Positions 8,541-17,226 of a stretch of DNA of 64,000 nucleotides are shown here, piece after piece. This DNA is from Niallia circulans (GTDB lineage Bacteria; Bacillota; Bacilli; Bacillales; Cytobacillaceae). Positions within the stretch are counted from its first letter, which is position 1. The number at the start of each line of letters is the position of its first letter. Under the pieces are notes generated by a model. That model was not told the DNA's origin. It searched no databases and was given only the letters and a program-made list of their open reading frames with translations. Position numbers and translations under genes: made by a program. The stretch covers positions 4,590,001 to 4,654,000 of the forward strand of contig NZ_CP026031.1 in NCBI RefSeq assembly GCF_003726095.1, given 5' to 3'.

Positions 8541-10098
8541 TGATGAAAGGCATGTTCGTGAAGGAATTAAGCTTCTTGCTGATTGGTCAGGAAATGAAAT
8601 TACAGACATTTACGAAGCAAGTAATGGAGAAGATGCTATTCAAATAATAGAAGCGGCAAATCCCGAAATTATTTTTTCTGATATGAAAATGCCAAAGGTC
8701 GACGGTACTCAGCTTTTAAAATGGATGGATGAGCATTACGCTCATGGGAAGACGATAGTAGTTACGGGCTATGATGATTATCATTACATGAGAAAAGCAA
8801 TGCATTATGGAAGCTCAGACTATTTATTGAAGCCTATTAACCCTGAAATGCTGAATGATACCCTAAGGAGGGTAGTGAATGAGTGGAAACAAGAGGAAGA
8901 GGAAAGAAAAAGGAAGCTTAATAGAACAAAACTTATTAATAAAATGAAGCCAGCATACCGTGATCACCAATTGACACAGATGTTAAATAATGATCTATTC
9001 GATAAACATGTCCTGGAGGAATTTCTTTTAACCAAAGCACAGGTCTATACAATCGGACTTTTACAGGTAAGTAATGGAATTGTGGAAGAATTTAACGGGG
9101 ATAAGGATCTTACTCTTTTTACACTCTTGAATGTAATAAATGAGGAGCTTAGCAGCAATAATAAGGGAATTGCTTTTCATTATGTAACCGGAAAAGGAGA
9201 AATTGTCCTCCTTCTTATAAGAAGGAAAGAGGAAGCGGTTGTCATCATGAGAGAGGTACATACTACTATCTTAAAGTTATTAGGAATCTCTTGTACTTTA
9301 TCAATGGGATTAGAAGTTACTTCGGTTAACCAGTTGAATCTTTCTTATCAGCATGCTAAGTCTATTATGATGAATCGAGATGTTTTAGATAATCAACAAG
9401 GAAAAATAATGATAGAGAAAAAAGAACATGAGATAAAAAGCTTAATGGGTTATTCTAGTTCGATAAAAATGGCGATTCAAACGGGAGAAATACATGCTTT
9501 TCACTCACTTATTGGGCAGATTCAAAAAGATATAACGAATAATCCACCATTATCATTAAGCCAGCTTTTGCATTTGGAGCATGAATATTTAATGATAAGT
9601 ACAAGATGGTATAAGGAGTTCAATCTTTCGATAAGAATTCCCTCCAATATAGAGGAGCGAATTTATTCATTTATGGACAAAGAGGGGATTTTTCAGTTGG
9701 AAGCATATAAAACAAGGAAGAAAAAAGAAATATCATTGTTTCTTCGCCGAGTAAAAAGACAGAATACCCGAAGAACGCAAAATGTTATTCACGAAATTGA
9801 AAAGTACATAAAAGCAAATTTTCATCGGGAGATTAAGCTTCAAGAAATATCGGAGCACTTTTACATCAGTAGAGAATATATTTCAAGAAAATTCAAACAA
9901 GAGTATAATATCAATATTTCTGAGTATTTAGTTACCATCCGAATGAAAAAAGCCCAAGAATTATTGAAGAGCAGTAATTTGAAAGTGTATGATATTGCTA
10001 ATATGATTGGATACCAAGATGATAAATATTTTCGCAAAGTATTTAAAAAAATCATAGGTGTTTCACCAAATGAATATCGTGAGATGGAAATAAGATAA
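8518..10098 (+). CDS. YesN-type response regulator with AraC DNA-binding domain
   Basis: About 526 residues. The N-terminal receiver has the acidic pair V-D-D-E near residue 8, phosphorylated Asp55 in F-S-D-M-K-M-P and the K in L-L-K-P-I. A poorly conserved middle region follows. The C-terminal 100 residues form the double helix-turn-helix of AraC/XylS regulators (I-A-N-M-I-G-Y-Q-D-D-K-Y-F-R-K-V-F-K). AAGGAG precedes both ATG 8518 and ATG 8521, so the exact start is uncertain. The gene overlaps the kinase gene by about 23 bases. It most likely activates the divergent sugar transporter operon. Confidence 0.9.
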   Translation: MMKALIVDDERHVREGIKLLADWSGNEITDIYEASNGEDAIQIIEAANPEIIFSDMKMPKVDGTQLLKWMDEHYAHGKTIVVTGYDDYHYMRKAMHYGSSDYLLKPINPEMLNDTLRRVVNEWKQEEEERKRKLNRTKLINKMKPAYRDHQLTQMLNNDLFDKHVLEEFLLTKAQVYTIGLLQVSNGIVEEFNGDKDLTLFTLLNVINEELSSNNKGIAFHYVTGKGEIVLLLIRRKEEAVVIMREVHTTILKLLGISCTLSMGLEVTSVNQLNLSYQHAKSIMMNRDVLDNQQGKIMIEKKEHEIKSLMGYSSSIKMAIQTGEIHAFHSLIGQIQKDITNNPPLSLSQLLHLEHEYLMISTRWYKEFNLSIRIPSNIEERIYSFMDKEGIFQLEAYKTRKKKEISLFLRRVKRQNTRRTQNVIHEIEKYIKANFHREIKLQEISEHFYISREYISRKFKQEYNINISEYLVTIRMKKAQELLKSSNLKVYDIANMIGYQDDKYFRKVFKKIIGVSPNEYREMEIR

Positions 10099-10158
10099 AG
10101 TGAAAATATATATTTCGGATTTTTTAGGTATTAGGAAACTAGACGAAAGGTGAATGTT

Positions 10159-10749
10159 TTGAACTACGATAAATTATTACATATTGGAACAGAAGAAGTA
10201 CAAGTAGGATTCCATAAGTCCTATCATTATCATCGATATGAACCAACTCCATATGAGCATTTGGAGCAATTATTTCGCGAATTTCCGCTTCGGGAAGCAG
10301 ATCATATAGTTGATTTTGGATGTGGGAAAGGGCGTTTAAACTTTTATATTCATTATGTATTTCAGTCGACTGTAAAAGGAGTTGAAATCAATGAAGATTT
10401 TTATCATCAAGCGCTTCATAATCTAGAACGATACGCAAAAAACAGGAAGAAAAAGAAAGAAAAGATACATTTTTATTTAGGAAGAGCAGAGGATTATTTG
10501 GTACAGCCAGAAGATAATTATTTCTATTTCTTTAATCCCTTTTCCTTGCCTATCTTTCAAAAAATTATTAGTAATATCATATACTCACTGGAAGAAAGTA
10601 GTCGCAAGGTCAACATTATTCTCTATTTCCCCTCAGATGAATATCGATTTTTTATGGATAATCATGCATTATTCAAACAGCAAGGAGAGGTGAAAGTCGG
10701 GAATAGGACAGATAAGGATACGTTTATCATTTATCAATCTCTCTATTAG
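10159..10749 (+). CDS. class I SAM-dependent methyltransferase
   Basis: About 196 residues. Motif I for S-adenosylmethionine binding is V-D-F-G-C-G-K-G-R, followed by an acidic residue at the end of the second strand (V-K-G-V-E-I-N) and F-F-N-P-F in the motif IV position, an N/D-P-P/F-like catalytic loop. Such loops occur in N-methyltransferases acting on nucleobases or side-chain amides, but the substrate here is unknown. TTG 10159 is favoured because AAAGGTG stands at normal distance; GTG 10150 overlaps that site. A strong terminator follows. Confidence 0.8.
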   Translation: MNYDKLLHIGTEEVQVGFHKSYHYHRYEPTPYEHLEQLFREFPLREADHIVDFGCGKGRLNFYIHYVFQSTVKGVEINEDFYHQALHNLERYAKNRKKKKEKIHFYLGRAEDYLVQPEDNYFYFFNPFSLPIFQKIISNIIYSLEESSRKVNIILYFPSDEYRFFMDNHALFKQQGEVKVGNRTDKDTFIIYQSLY

Positions 10750-10761
10750 GCGTTATTTCTT

Positions 10762-10795
10762 GCCTGTTAAATCTTTAAAGATTTAACAGGCTTTC
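10762..10795 (+). terminator. terminator after the methyltransferase gene
   Basis: A perfect 15-base inverted repeat (GCCTGTTAAATCTTT and its complement, 10762-10791) is followed by CTTTCATTT. Confidence 0.75.
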
Positions 10796-10996
10796 ATTTA
10801 TTTTAAATAGTTGGAAGATGATACCATTATTGAAAGGTTGTCTAAAGTGGATTTTTCCTTTATATTCAATTTATACAAGCGGAAAGTCTTAGGTAAAAAG
10901 TTTTGAATATACCATGCGTTAATCAAAAGTGAAAAGAGATAACCAGGAGAAATCGCTTATAAGAATATTTTTAGAGGGGAAATTACTATTTTTACG

Positions 10997-13033
10997 TTGC
11001 CTAGTGCTGATTCAGTAACTTATTTACAAGTGGAATATTCCATTCCTATTATTCTATTATCGATCTTAATCGCATGTTTAGCATCTTATACGGCGCTTTC
11101 CATGAATGAGCGGATTGTTTACAATAGTTTTTTTCATCGATATATTTGGTTAGGATTAGCGTCTATTACGATGGGATTTGGAATTTGGTCGATGCATTTT
11201 ATTGGAATGAGCGCCTCTATGCTCCCAGTAAATATGAAATATAATATTCCATTAACGATACTTTCAATAGTACCAGCTATTCTAGCTGCTTTTTTGGCTT
11301 TCCTCCTATCAAGTAAAGCTAGAAATTCTAGTAGATTAATTGTATTCGCTGGGATATGTATGGGGATTGGTATTAGTGCTATGCACTATATTGGAATGAA
11401 AGCAATGATTATAGAGGCTAATTATGCCTATCATTTTGGCTATTTTACTTTATCTGTTGTTATTGCCATGCTTGCTTCTTTTGCTTCCTTATTTATTTTT
11501 CTAAAGTTACAGCCATATATGAGTAACTTTATTGTGAAGTGTATTACCTCCCTTTTGATGGGAATTACGATATCAAGTATGCACTATACTGGAATGTATG
11601 CTGTCAGGTATTATGTGGATTCAGAAAGAAATCTTATTCATTCCCACACAAATCATCTTAGTATAAAATCAATCATTCTCGGTGTATCAATTGGTATGGC
11701 TATTCTTTTTTTATTTTCTATTTTATCTAGCTTGCTGGATCGCTATGTCGACTATCGTTTAAATCATTTTGATGCATTAACGAAGCGTCCAAACCGCAGG
11801 CAGTTTGAAAAAGTGATAGATTCTGCTGCTTATTTAAGTGGGATAGCAATTCTTCATATTCATAATATAAATAAATGGAATAGTAAGTATGGCTACTGCT
11901 TTGGTGATAAAATCATTATTTATATAGACGAATTATGTAGGAAGCTAGTGGGCCATAATATAGAATTGTTCCGAATAGAAGGAAATCGTTTTGCGTTCTT
12001 AAGTAGGACAAATGAGGATCTAGAAAATTTAATTTTAGAACTTAATCAGCTAACAGCCATCATATCTAGTCCTGTAATAATTGATGATCAAATAATCAAG
12101 ATAGAGACAGCTATTGCATTGTCTGTTAATGAGAAAAAGGTTTCTGCCAAACAAATATATATAAATGCTGTAGCAGTTTTAGCCCATTATTCGCTTCGCT
12201 ATGAAAATGAAATAATAAAGTATGATTCAGATAAACATAAACGAACATTTGCTAATCACCTTGTGAGTGAGATAGAAGATGCCCTTATAAAAAAACAATT
12301 ATACTTAGTTTATCAACCTAAAGTAATTTTACATTCAAAGGAAGTAGCAGGAGTGGAAGCTTTATTAAGATGGAAACATCCTAAGTATGGGGAGCTTTCT
12401 CCAGGGATTTTTATTCCTATCTTAGAAGCGTCTGAAAAAATGTGGGAAGTTACCGACTGGATTATGGAAGAGATCTGCAAGCAAATGGCTAGATGGCAAA
12501 ATCAAGATAGAAGACTACCTGTAGCGTTTAATATTCCTGGTCCCTATGTTACTTCTCCACGATTAATGAGAAACTTAGTAGCGTATGTGGAGAAATATAG
12601 GCTAAGTCCGTCATTAATCGAGTTAGAGATTACAGAAACAAGTGCCGTTGGTAATATGGAAGGAGCGATTCAATCCGTACAAGCCTATAGAAATGCAGGC
12701 TTTTCTGTTGCTCTTGACGATTTTGGTACTGGGGTATCTTCCTTGTCCTATTTAAAAAGAATTCCAGTCAATACATTGAAAATAGATAAAACCTTTATTG
12801 ACGAGGTTCCAGAATCGCAAAAAGACGGAGAAATTATTAAAGCTATTATTGCCTTGGCAAGTTCTTTGCATTTAAGCATTGTAATAGAGGGAGTAGAAAG
12901 AGAAGAACAGATTGAATATTTATCTTCCATAAATAAATGGCCGATTATACAAGGATACTACTATGCTAAACCAATGAATAACCTTGCTTTAGAAGAGTGG
13001 CTTTATATGTTTGCAGAAGAAAAAACAGGATAG
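10997..13033 (+). CDS. MHYT-sensor c-di-GMP phosphodiesterase with degenerate GGDEF
   Basis: About 678 residues. The N-terminal 240 residues form a multi-span membrane domain with three MHYT-type motifs (M-H-F-I-G-M, M-H-Y-I-G-M, M-H-Y-T-G-M), thought to bind copper and sense redox gases. The following GGDEF-like domain has E-G-N-R-F in place of the signature, so cyclase activity is unlikely. The C-terminal EAL domain looks active: E-A-L-L-R-W, F-N-I-P, I-E-L-E-I-T-E, L-D-D-F-G-T-G, L-K-I-D-K and I-E-G-V-E are present. It should degrade c-di-GMP in response to a membrane signal. B. subtilis YkoW is similar but has a PAS domain. The start is uncertain: the ribosome binding site GAGGGG is better placed for an in-frame ATT at 10988 than for TTG 10997. 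Confidence 0.85.
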   Translation: MPSADSVTYLQVEYSIPIILLSILIACLASYTALSMNERIVYNSFFHRYIWLGLASITMGFGIWSMHFIGMSASMLPVNMKYNIPLTILSIVPAILAAFLAFLLSSKARNSSRLIVFAGICMGIGISAMHYIGMKAMIIEANYAYHFGYFTLSVVIAMLASFASLFIFLKLQPYMSNFIVKCITSLLMGITISSMHYTGMYAVRYYVDSERNLIHSHTNHLSIKSIILGVSIGMAILFLFSILSSLLDRYVDYRLNHFDALTKRPNRRQFEKVIDSAAYLSGIAILHIHNINKWNSKYGYCFGDKIIIYIDELCRKLVGHNIELFRIEGNRFAFLSRTNEDLENLILELNQLTAIISSPVIIDDQIIKIETAIALSVNEKKVSAKQIYINAVAVLAHYSLRYENEIIKYDSDKHKRTFANHLVSEIEDALIKKQLYLVYQPKVILHSKEVAGVEALLRWKHPKYGELSPGIFIPILEASEKMWEVTDWIMEEICKQMARWQNQDRRLPVAFNIPGPYVTSPRLMRNLVAYVEKYRLSPSLIELEITETSAVGNMEGAIQSVQAYRNAGFSVALDDFGTGVSSLSYLKRIPVNTLKIDKTFIDEVPESQKDGEIIKAIIALASSLHLSIVIEGVEREEQIEYLSSINKWPIIQGYYYAKPMNNLALEEWLYMFAEEKTG

Positions 13034-13048
13034 AAGTTAGAAAAATAA

Positions 13049-13094
13049 GATCATCCGCTTTTATGTTAAAAGAAAGGATGATCCTTTTCTTTTC
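13049..13094 (+). terminator. terminator after the MHYT-EAL gene
   Basis: GATCATCC (13049-13056) pairs with GGATGATC (13076-13083), and CTTTTCTTTT follows. Confidence 0.7.
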
Positions 13095-13151
13095 GTGTGA
13101 TCTTTGAGATGAATAGAAATGATAAGTGAAATCTGTGGTTGATATACGTGA

Positions 13152-13346
13152 CTATTCTGCAGATAATTTAATATCTTTAGAGAAGACTCCTGTATTTTCT
13201 AATTTACAGGAATCATTTTCTAATTTAATAGTTGGTGAAATGGGAGCACTTGCCTTTCTAGTTTTAGCGAAGAAAGACTGATAAAATATGAAAGAGAAAC
13301 AACAAAAGATCATTACTAAAAATAAGCTGTTTAGAACGAAACTCAT
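13152..13346 (-). CDS. small single-span membrane protein, unknown
   Basis: 64 residues. Residues 4-23 are a strong membrane segment (F-V-L-N-S-L-F-L-V-M-I-F-C-C-F), followed by a short basic stretch (A-K-T-R-K) and a polar tail of 35 residues, so it is probably a type II-like anchored peptide with its tail on one side. It is supported by a perfect AAAGGAGGATAA site nine bases before the ATG. No family was recognised. Confidence 0.55.
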   Translation of the reverse strand: MSFVLNSLFLVMIFCCFSFIFYQSFFAKTRKASAPISPTIKLENDSCKLENTGVFSKDIKLSAE

Positions 13347-13480
13347 TTATTTATCCTCCTTTTGATGGGGCCGATATGGTAACTATACCGTTTATTGATG
13401 AAGGGAGTATAAAGAAAGAGTTAAGTTTAAATGGAGTCAGTGTAAAGATGCATAGCAAATAGATGAAGAGAGGTGTTTTT

Positions 13481-13711
13481 ATGTATTTATCCGTACAAGA
13501 AACCGCAGAACTGCTGTCGATTTCAGAAATAAAAGTGAAAAACTTGATTTTACAAAACCAGATCAGAGCCATTTATGATGGGACGGATTATCTTATTAAC
13601 AAGGAGCAATTTAATACGCATTTCAAGCAAGTGGAAAAATATAAAACGTTTGTAGAAGAAGTATTAAGTGAGCCGATTCCTGAGGATTTAGACATTAAAG
13701 ATGAGGATTAG
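13481..13711 (+). CDS. small excisionase-like HTH DNA-binding protein
   Basis: 76 residues from the ATG at 13481, chosen because AGAGGTG lies five bases upstream; an ATG at 13463 is in frame but has no site. Residues 1-50 (Y-L-S-V-Q-E-T-A-E-L-L-S-I-S...I-K-N) are the MerR-like winged helix of helix-turn-helix domain 17 / excisionase proteins. A short acidic tail (P-E-D-L-D-I-K-D-E-D) follows. No integrase is nearby, so it is more likely a small chromosomal regulator than a phage Xis. Confidence 0.7.
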   Translation: MYLSVQETAELLSISEIKVKNLILQNQIRAIYDGTDYLINKEQFNTHFKQVEKYKTFVEEVLSEPIPEDLDIKDED

Positions 13712-13831
13712 TGCTTATTTAGATTGTCTAATAATAAGGCTGAGAAACAACAAATTTACATTATTGCGTTGCTGACACTCTGTTCGCCAGGGCGTGCTGT
13801 TGAGAGGTTTAGAGCGTCTATCCTTATCGTA

Positions 13832-13868
13832 GGAGTGGAGTGTCTTTATCTCCACTCCACTTTTATTT
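13832..13868 (+). terminator. terminator after the small HTH gene
   Basis: GGAGTGGAG (13832-13840) pairs with CTCCACTCC (13850-13858), followed by ACTTTTATTTT. The 120 bases before the stem show no gene. Confidence 0.7.
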
Positions 13869-13930
13869 TGTTCTATAATTATTTGGGTTATCCACGACCG
13901 GAAAACTTTTGTCCCGGTATCTCTATATGG

Positions 13931-14242
13931 TTATACTTCTAGCCACGAATGAGACCAATTTTCGATTTCTTTCATAATTGGTTCTAATGAGCGCCCTTTT
14001 TCTGTTAGAGAATATTCAATTCTAACCGGCGTTTCAGGATATACCTCTCGTATCACAATATCTGCTTGCTCTAAATCCTTTAATCTCTCCGATAAAAGTC
14101 TTCCGCTTATTCCAATGGAGGATTCTATAGAACAGAAACGTTGAGGACCGTTTAACAGCTGATAAATAATTAAACCAGTCCAGCGTTGGCTTAAAATACT
14201 CATTGCTTTTTCAAACCGTGGACAAATCGTTGAATGGTTCAT
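13931..14242 (-). CDS. HxlR/DUF24 family regulator, CatR-like
   Basis: 103 residues, the usual size for the HxlR (DUF24) branch of MarR-type winged-helix regulators. A cysteine sits near the N-terminus (S-T-I-C-P-R-F-E-K-A), the place of the redox-sensing Cys in the quinone and aldehyde sensors HypR, CatR and QorR. The recognition helix lies in S-G-R-L-L-S-E-R-L-K-D-L, and the wing in P-V-R-I-E-Y-S-L-T-E-K-G. It is divergent from a CatE-like dioxygenase gene, as catR is near catDE in B. subtilis, so it probably represses that gene and itself until a quinone modifies the Cys. Confidence 0.85.
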   Translation of the reverse strand: MNHSTICPRFEKAMSILSQRWTGLIIYQLLNGPQRFCSIESSIGISGRLLSERLKDLEQADIVIREVYPETPVRIEYSLTEKGRSLEPIMKEIENWSHSWLEV

Positions 14243-14259
14243 CTTACATCCCCCCCTCG

Positions 14260-14282
14260 TAATAATTATACAATAATTATTA
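14260..14282. promoter_or_regulatory. perfect palindrome upstream of the HxlR regulator
   Basis: TAATAATTAT and its exact complement flank ACA. It lies 18 bases before the regulator start, a fitting place for autorepression. Confidence 0.5.
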
Positions 14283-14348
14283 TTTTAAGTAAAAATATTA
14301 TGAATCATAACTTGATTACTTTACAACTGTTATTTATTAAAATAAAAT

Positions 14349-14365
14349 TACTTACATAAAGTAAC
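14349..14365. promoter_or_regulatory. candidate HxlR operator upstream of the dioxygenase gene
   Basis: TTACTT-ACATA-AAGTAA is an inverted repeat in the short leader of the dioxygenase gene, close to its ribosome binding site. The size and place fit a DUF24-type operator. Confidence 0.45.
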
Positions 14366-14385
14366 TTATTGAAGGAGGAAAAAGA

Positions 14386-15240
14386 ATGACATTTCATAAC
14401 GAGTCAACTATTTATGCAAAATCAATAACTTTAAAAGTATCTAATCTAGAAAAGTCTCTTTTGTTTTATACGAAAATAATTGGTTTTTCAGTTGTGAGTC
14501 AAGATAAAATGACGGCATCTTTACGTGCGGGAAAAGGGGTACCTTTTTTATTTTTAGAAGAATTAAAAGAAGTGGAGCCTAAAATGGTACGAACAACAGG
14601 ACTCTATCATTTTGCTATCTTGGTGCCATCAAGAGAAGAATTAGGGATAATATTGAACCATTTGCTAGAAACAGGTTATCCACTACAAGGAGCTTCTGAT
14701 CATTATGTTAGCGAAGCGATCTATCTAGCAGATCCAGATGGAAATGGTATTGAAATCTATCGAGATAGAAAGGCGACAGAGTGGGAGTGGGAAGATGGAT
14801 TTGTGAAGATGGATACAGCTTATATGGATACAAAAGGAGTGCTTGCATCTGCCGGAAATCGCCAGTGGAAAGGACTTCCCGAGCAAACTATCCTTGGTCA
14901 TATCCACTTACATGTTGCGGATTTAACGGAGACAGTCGATTTTTATGTGAAGGGATTAGGGTTTGATGTTGTTCAAAAATATGGTTCCCAAGCATTCTTT
15001 CTTTCAACAGCACAATATCACCATCATATCGGCTTAAATGTTTGGAATGGGATAGGGGCTCCTGCTCCAGAAAAGAATCATGTTGGTTTAGCTTACTTTG
15101 ATTTGAAAATACCTGATCACGAAAAACTAGAAGAAATAAAACATAGAATTGTGCAGATAGGGGCATTAGTGAAAGAAAAAGAGGGTAAATGGTATACATG
15201 GGATCCCTCTGGAAATGCGATTCATTTAACAGTTATTTGA
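14386..15240 (+). CDS. CatE-like extradiol dioxygenase (VOC fold)
   Basis: 284 residues, about the length of B. subtilis CatE (catechol 2,3-dioxygenase). It holds two glyoxalase/VOC modules: residues about 10-130 end in D-P-D-G-N-G-I-E-I-Y, and residues 168-284 begin with G-H-I-H-L-H-V-A-D-L and contain Q-Y-H-H-H-I-G-L-N. The histidines of the second module could hold the Fe(II) used for ring cleavage. The last position, usually Glu in E-L/I, reads A-I-H-L-T here, so the third metal ligand is not certain. The ribosome binding site is GAAGGAGG. With the divergent HxlR regulator it looks like a quinone/catechol detoxification unit; no catD partner is present. Confidence 0.75.
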   Translation: MTFHNESTIYAKSITLKVSNLEKSLLFYTKIIGFSVVSQDKMTASLRAGKGVPFLFLEELKEVEPKMVRTTGLYHFAILVPSREELGIILNHLLETGYPLQGASDHYVSEAIYLADPDGNGIEIYRDRKATEWEWEDGFVKMDTAYMDTKGVLASAGNRQWKGLPEQTILGHIHLHVADLTETVDFYVKGLGFDVVQKYGSQAFFLSTAQYHHHIGLNVWNGIGAPAPEKNHVGLAYFDLKIPDHEKLEEIKHRIVQIGALVKEKEGKWYTWDPSGNAIHLTVI

Positions 15241-15346
15241 ATATATAAAGCAATGCTTAATTTCTATTTTCTTATTAAACTTTTAATTAGAGTACGCCAT
15301 TTCAGAGTTGAACGATAATCAACATTTATTAGGGGTGAGGAATTAG

Positions 15347-16186
15347 TTGCACTATAATCAAGGTGTTTATCAATATTTCATCGACAATACAGAAAGATTA
15401 ACAGCAGAATGGTATAAAGATTTGACAAAAAATGATCCAAAAGGTGTGTATGCAACAACTGATACATATGCGATTGAGACAATGAAAAAGCAAAATAATG
15501 ATTTTCATCTTCGACTTGCTGGTCTCTTCATTAAAGATAGGGAAGAGTTCCTCGAAGACATTAAGGAATGGATTTATCAAATTGCAACCGATCAGGCGCA
15601 TTTAGATACACCTATTCATTTTATTATTCGTGAATTTATTCGAACAAGGGAGCAATATTTTCAGTTGATTGAAGAATATGCAGTCAAACATCATGTTGAG
15701 CAGGAACGTGTCACGGAATGGAGCCATTCTGTTGTAAAGGTTCTCGATAAAATTATCTTGAAATATACCGAGGAACATCATAATTATTCTAATAGGCAAC
15801 TTATAGCACAACAGGAAATGATTAATGAATTAAGTTCACCAGTCATTTCTTTAAACAAAACAAGTGCACTCTTGCCTCTTGTTGGAGATATTGATACAGC
15901 ACGTGCTGCTTTTATATTAGAAAATACGATTAAGCAATGTGCAGAGAAGAAAGTATTCAGATTATTTATTGATTTATCTGGTGTAATTATTATTGATACA
16001 ATGGTTGCCCATCAAATATTCCAACTGATTCATGGTTTAAGCTTAATTGGAGTGAATACGACATTATCAGGTATTCGCCCAGAAATAGCAACAACCGCAA
16101 TACAGTTAGGATTATCCTTTGCAGATATTTCAATTGCTTCCACGCTTTCTAAAGCAATTGAGCAAGATGGTAATTTCGAAAAATAA
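15347..16186 (+). CDS. RsbR-like stressosome STAS protein
   Basis: 279 residues starting at a TTG preceded by GGGGTGAGG. The N-terminal 150 residues are helical, like the globin-fold sensor part of RsbR paralogs. The C-terminal STAS domain (about 160-275) has the signature D-L-S-G-V-I-I-I-D-T-M-V-A-H-Q and S-G-I-R-P-E-I-A-T-T, which hold the two threonines phosphorylated by RsbT in B. subtilis RsbR proteins. It should be a stressosome subunit that tunes SigB activation. It stands alone here with no rsbS/rsbT next to it, like the scattered rsbRB-D genes. Confidence 0.88.
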   Translation: MHYNQGVYQYFIDNTERLTAEWYKDLTKNDPKGVYATTDTYAIETMKKQNNDFHLRLAGLFIKDREEFLEDIKEWIYQIATDQAHLDTPIHFIIREFIRTREQYFQLIEEYAVKHHVEQERVTEWSHSVVKVLDKIILKYTEEHHNYSNRQLIAQQEMINELSSPVISLNKTSALLPLVGDIDTARAAFILENTIKQCAEKKVFRLFIDLSGVIIIDTMVAHQIFQLIHGLSLIGVNTTLSGIRPEIATTAIQLGLSFADISIASTLSKAIEQDGNFEK

Positions 16187-16344
16187 GTAGTAAGATTATG
16201 AATCAATGGAAGGGACGAGTGCCGTATTTATGGTGCCGCTAATCGCTGTTGCCCAAAATTGTCGACTTGTATGCAGGTTATCCTATCGAGGGGACAAGCA
16301 ACTTTTGTCTTAACATTATCGTTCATGTATATTGGTAGAGGAAA

Positions 16345-16397
16345 TTTTACGCCAGGATTACCTAGCTGGCTTACGCAAATTCCAGCTCGCCGTAAAA
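16345..16397. repeat. nested palindromic intergenic element
   Basis: TTTTACG (16345-16351) pairs with CGTAAAA (16391-16397), and inside it AGCTGG (16364-16369) pairs with CCAGCT (16382-16387). The 270 bases between the STAS gene and the next lipoprotein hold no convincing gene. The element could be a structured RNA or a small repeat; it lacks a U-tract. Confidence 0.45.
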
Positions 16398-16457
16398 AGG
16401 TTTACCTGACGTACTTGATCTCTTTCATCGATTTAGAATTAGTAAAGAATGTACATA

Positions 16458-17123
16458 TTATTTAAAGTGAAAATCAATCGTTTTTGCTTCTCCTAATATT
16501 TTGTCTTGTTCAGTATAGGCATCACTAGTAGTTAACTGGACTTTATTAATGGCAGAATCTTTTACAATAAAACCTATATTCCCTTTTTTTCGTTCTCCTG
16601 GTTTTAATACTCCATTAAGCTCTTCTAAGTAGATATCCTTTTCCCAAGTAATCATTTCATCCTTATTTGTTTGAATGAAAGCAACTGGAGAGAATTTCTT
16701 TCTTTCATCCGAGAGATTTTCTATTTCCACAAAAAACTTGATGAAGGTGAATTGTTCATCATGTGTATAAGTATGATAAAAGTCTATTAAACTATATGCG
16801 GGTCGATAATCGATAAGTTTGACGTCTTTTATAGTTAGCCTTATGGAATCAACCTGAACGTTTTTTGCTTCTTTCATAATGGCTTTTAATGTAGCTTCTC
16901 CTTTTCTATCACGGTAAAAGTCACCAGCAGTTAGTAAAGTGGCATCATCAATTACTTGCGGATTGGGAGCATAAATGTCTGTTGATACAGTTCTTATATC
17001 ATCAGTCTCCGTGCTCATTGCTTCTTTCTTTAAATTATGCTTATTTGTACTGGTGTTTGTCTCCTTACTGCTACAGCCTGCTAATAAAAGGAAGATGAAT
17101 AAATAGATCATAATTTGTTTCAA
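16458..17123 (-). CDS. lipoprotein of unknown function
   Basis: 221 residues from TTG 17123, preceded by AGGAGG at seven bases. The signal ends in lipobox L-L-A-G-C, so the protein is membrane-anchored outside the cell. The mature part has a short Thr/Ser/Lys linker, then about 150 residues of beta-rich sequence with V-E-I-E-N-L-S-D-E-R-K-K-F-S-P and L-K-P-G-E-R-K-K-G-N-I-G-F, resembling DUF4352-type immunoglobulin-like lipoproteins. The frame is open further upstream into a repeat block, but that extension has no start signal. Function unknown. Confidence 0.75.
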   Translation of the reverse strand: MKQIMIYLFIFLLLAGCSSKETNTSTNKHNLKKEAMSTETDDIRTVSTDIYAPNPQVIDDATLLTAGDFYRDRKGEATLKAIMKEAKNVQVDSIRLTIKDVKLIDYRPAYSLIDFYHTYTHDEQFTFIKFFVEIENLSDERKKFSPVAFIQTNKDEMITWEKDIYLEELNGVLKPGERKKGNIGFIVKDSAINKVQLTTSDAYTEQDKILGEAKTIDFHFK

Positions 17124-17226
17124 TGGTGTTCCTCCTAATGGAAAAGCTTCCCTTCTAAATTGGAGGGAAGCACTTCTTTTATTACAATAAAGAAAGTACA
17201 AGTTTATAGAAGGCAGCAGTCCCCAC

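Noticed and set aside
13481..13711. Phage excisionase
   Set aside because: The fold fits, but no integrase, attachment sites or other phage genes are nearby.
13724..13942. 72-residue rightward frame after the small HTH gene
   Set aside because: It runs across a terminator hairpin and lacks a ribosome binding site.
16259..16465. 68-residue frame in the gap after the STAS gene
   Set aside because: It covers a palindromic element and has no translation signal.
17124..17201. N-terminal extension of the lipoprotein
   Set aside because: The extension precedes a well-placed AGGAGG and TTG that give a proper lipoprotein signal.
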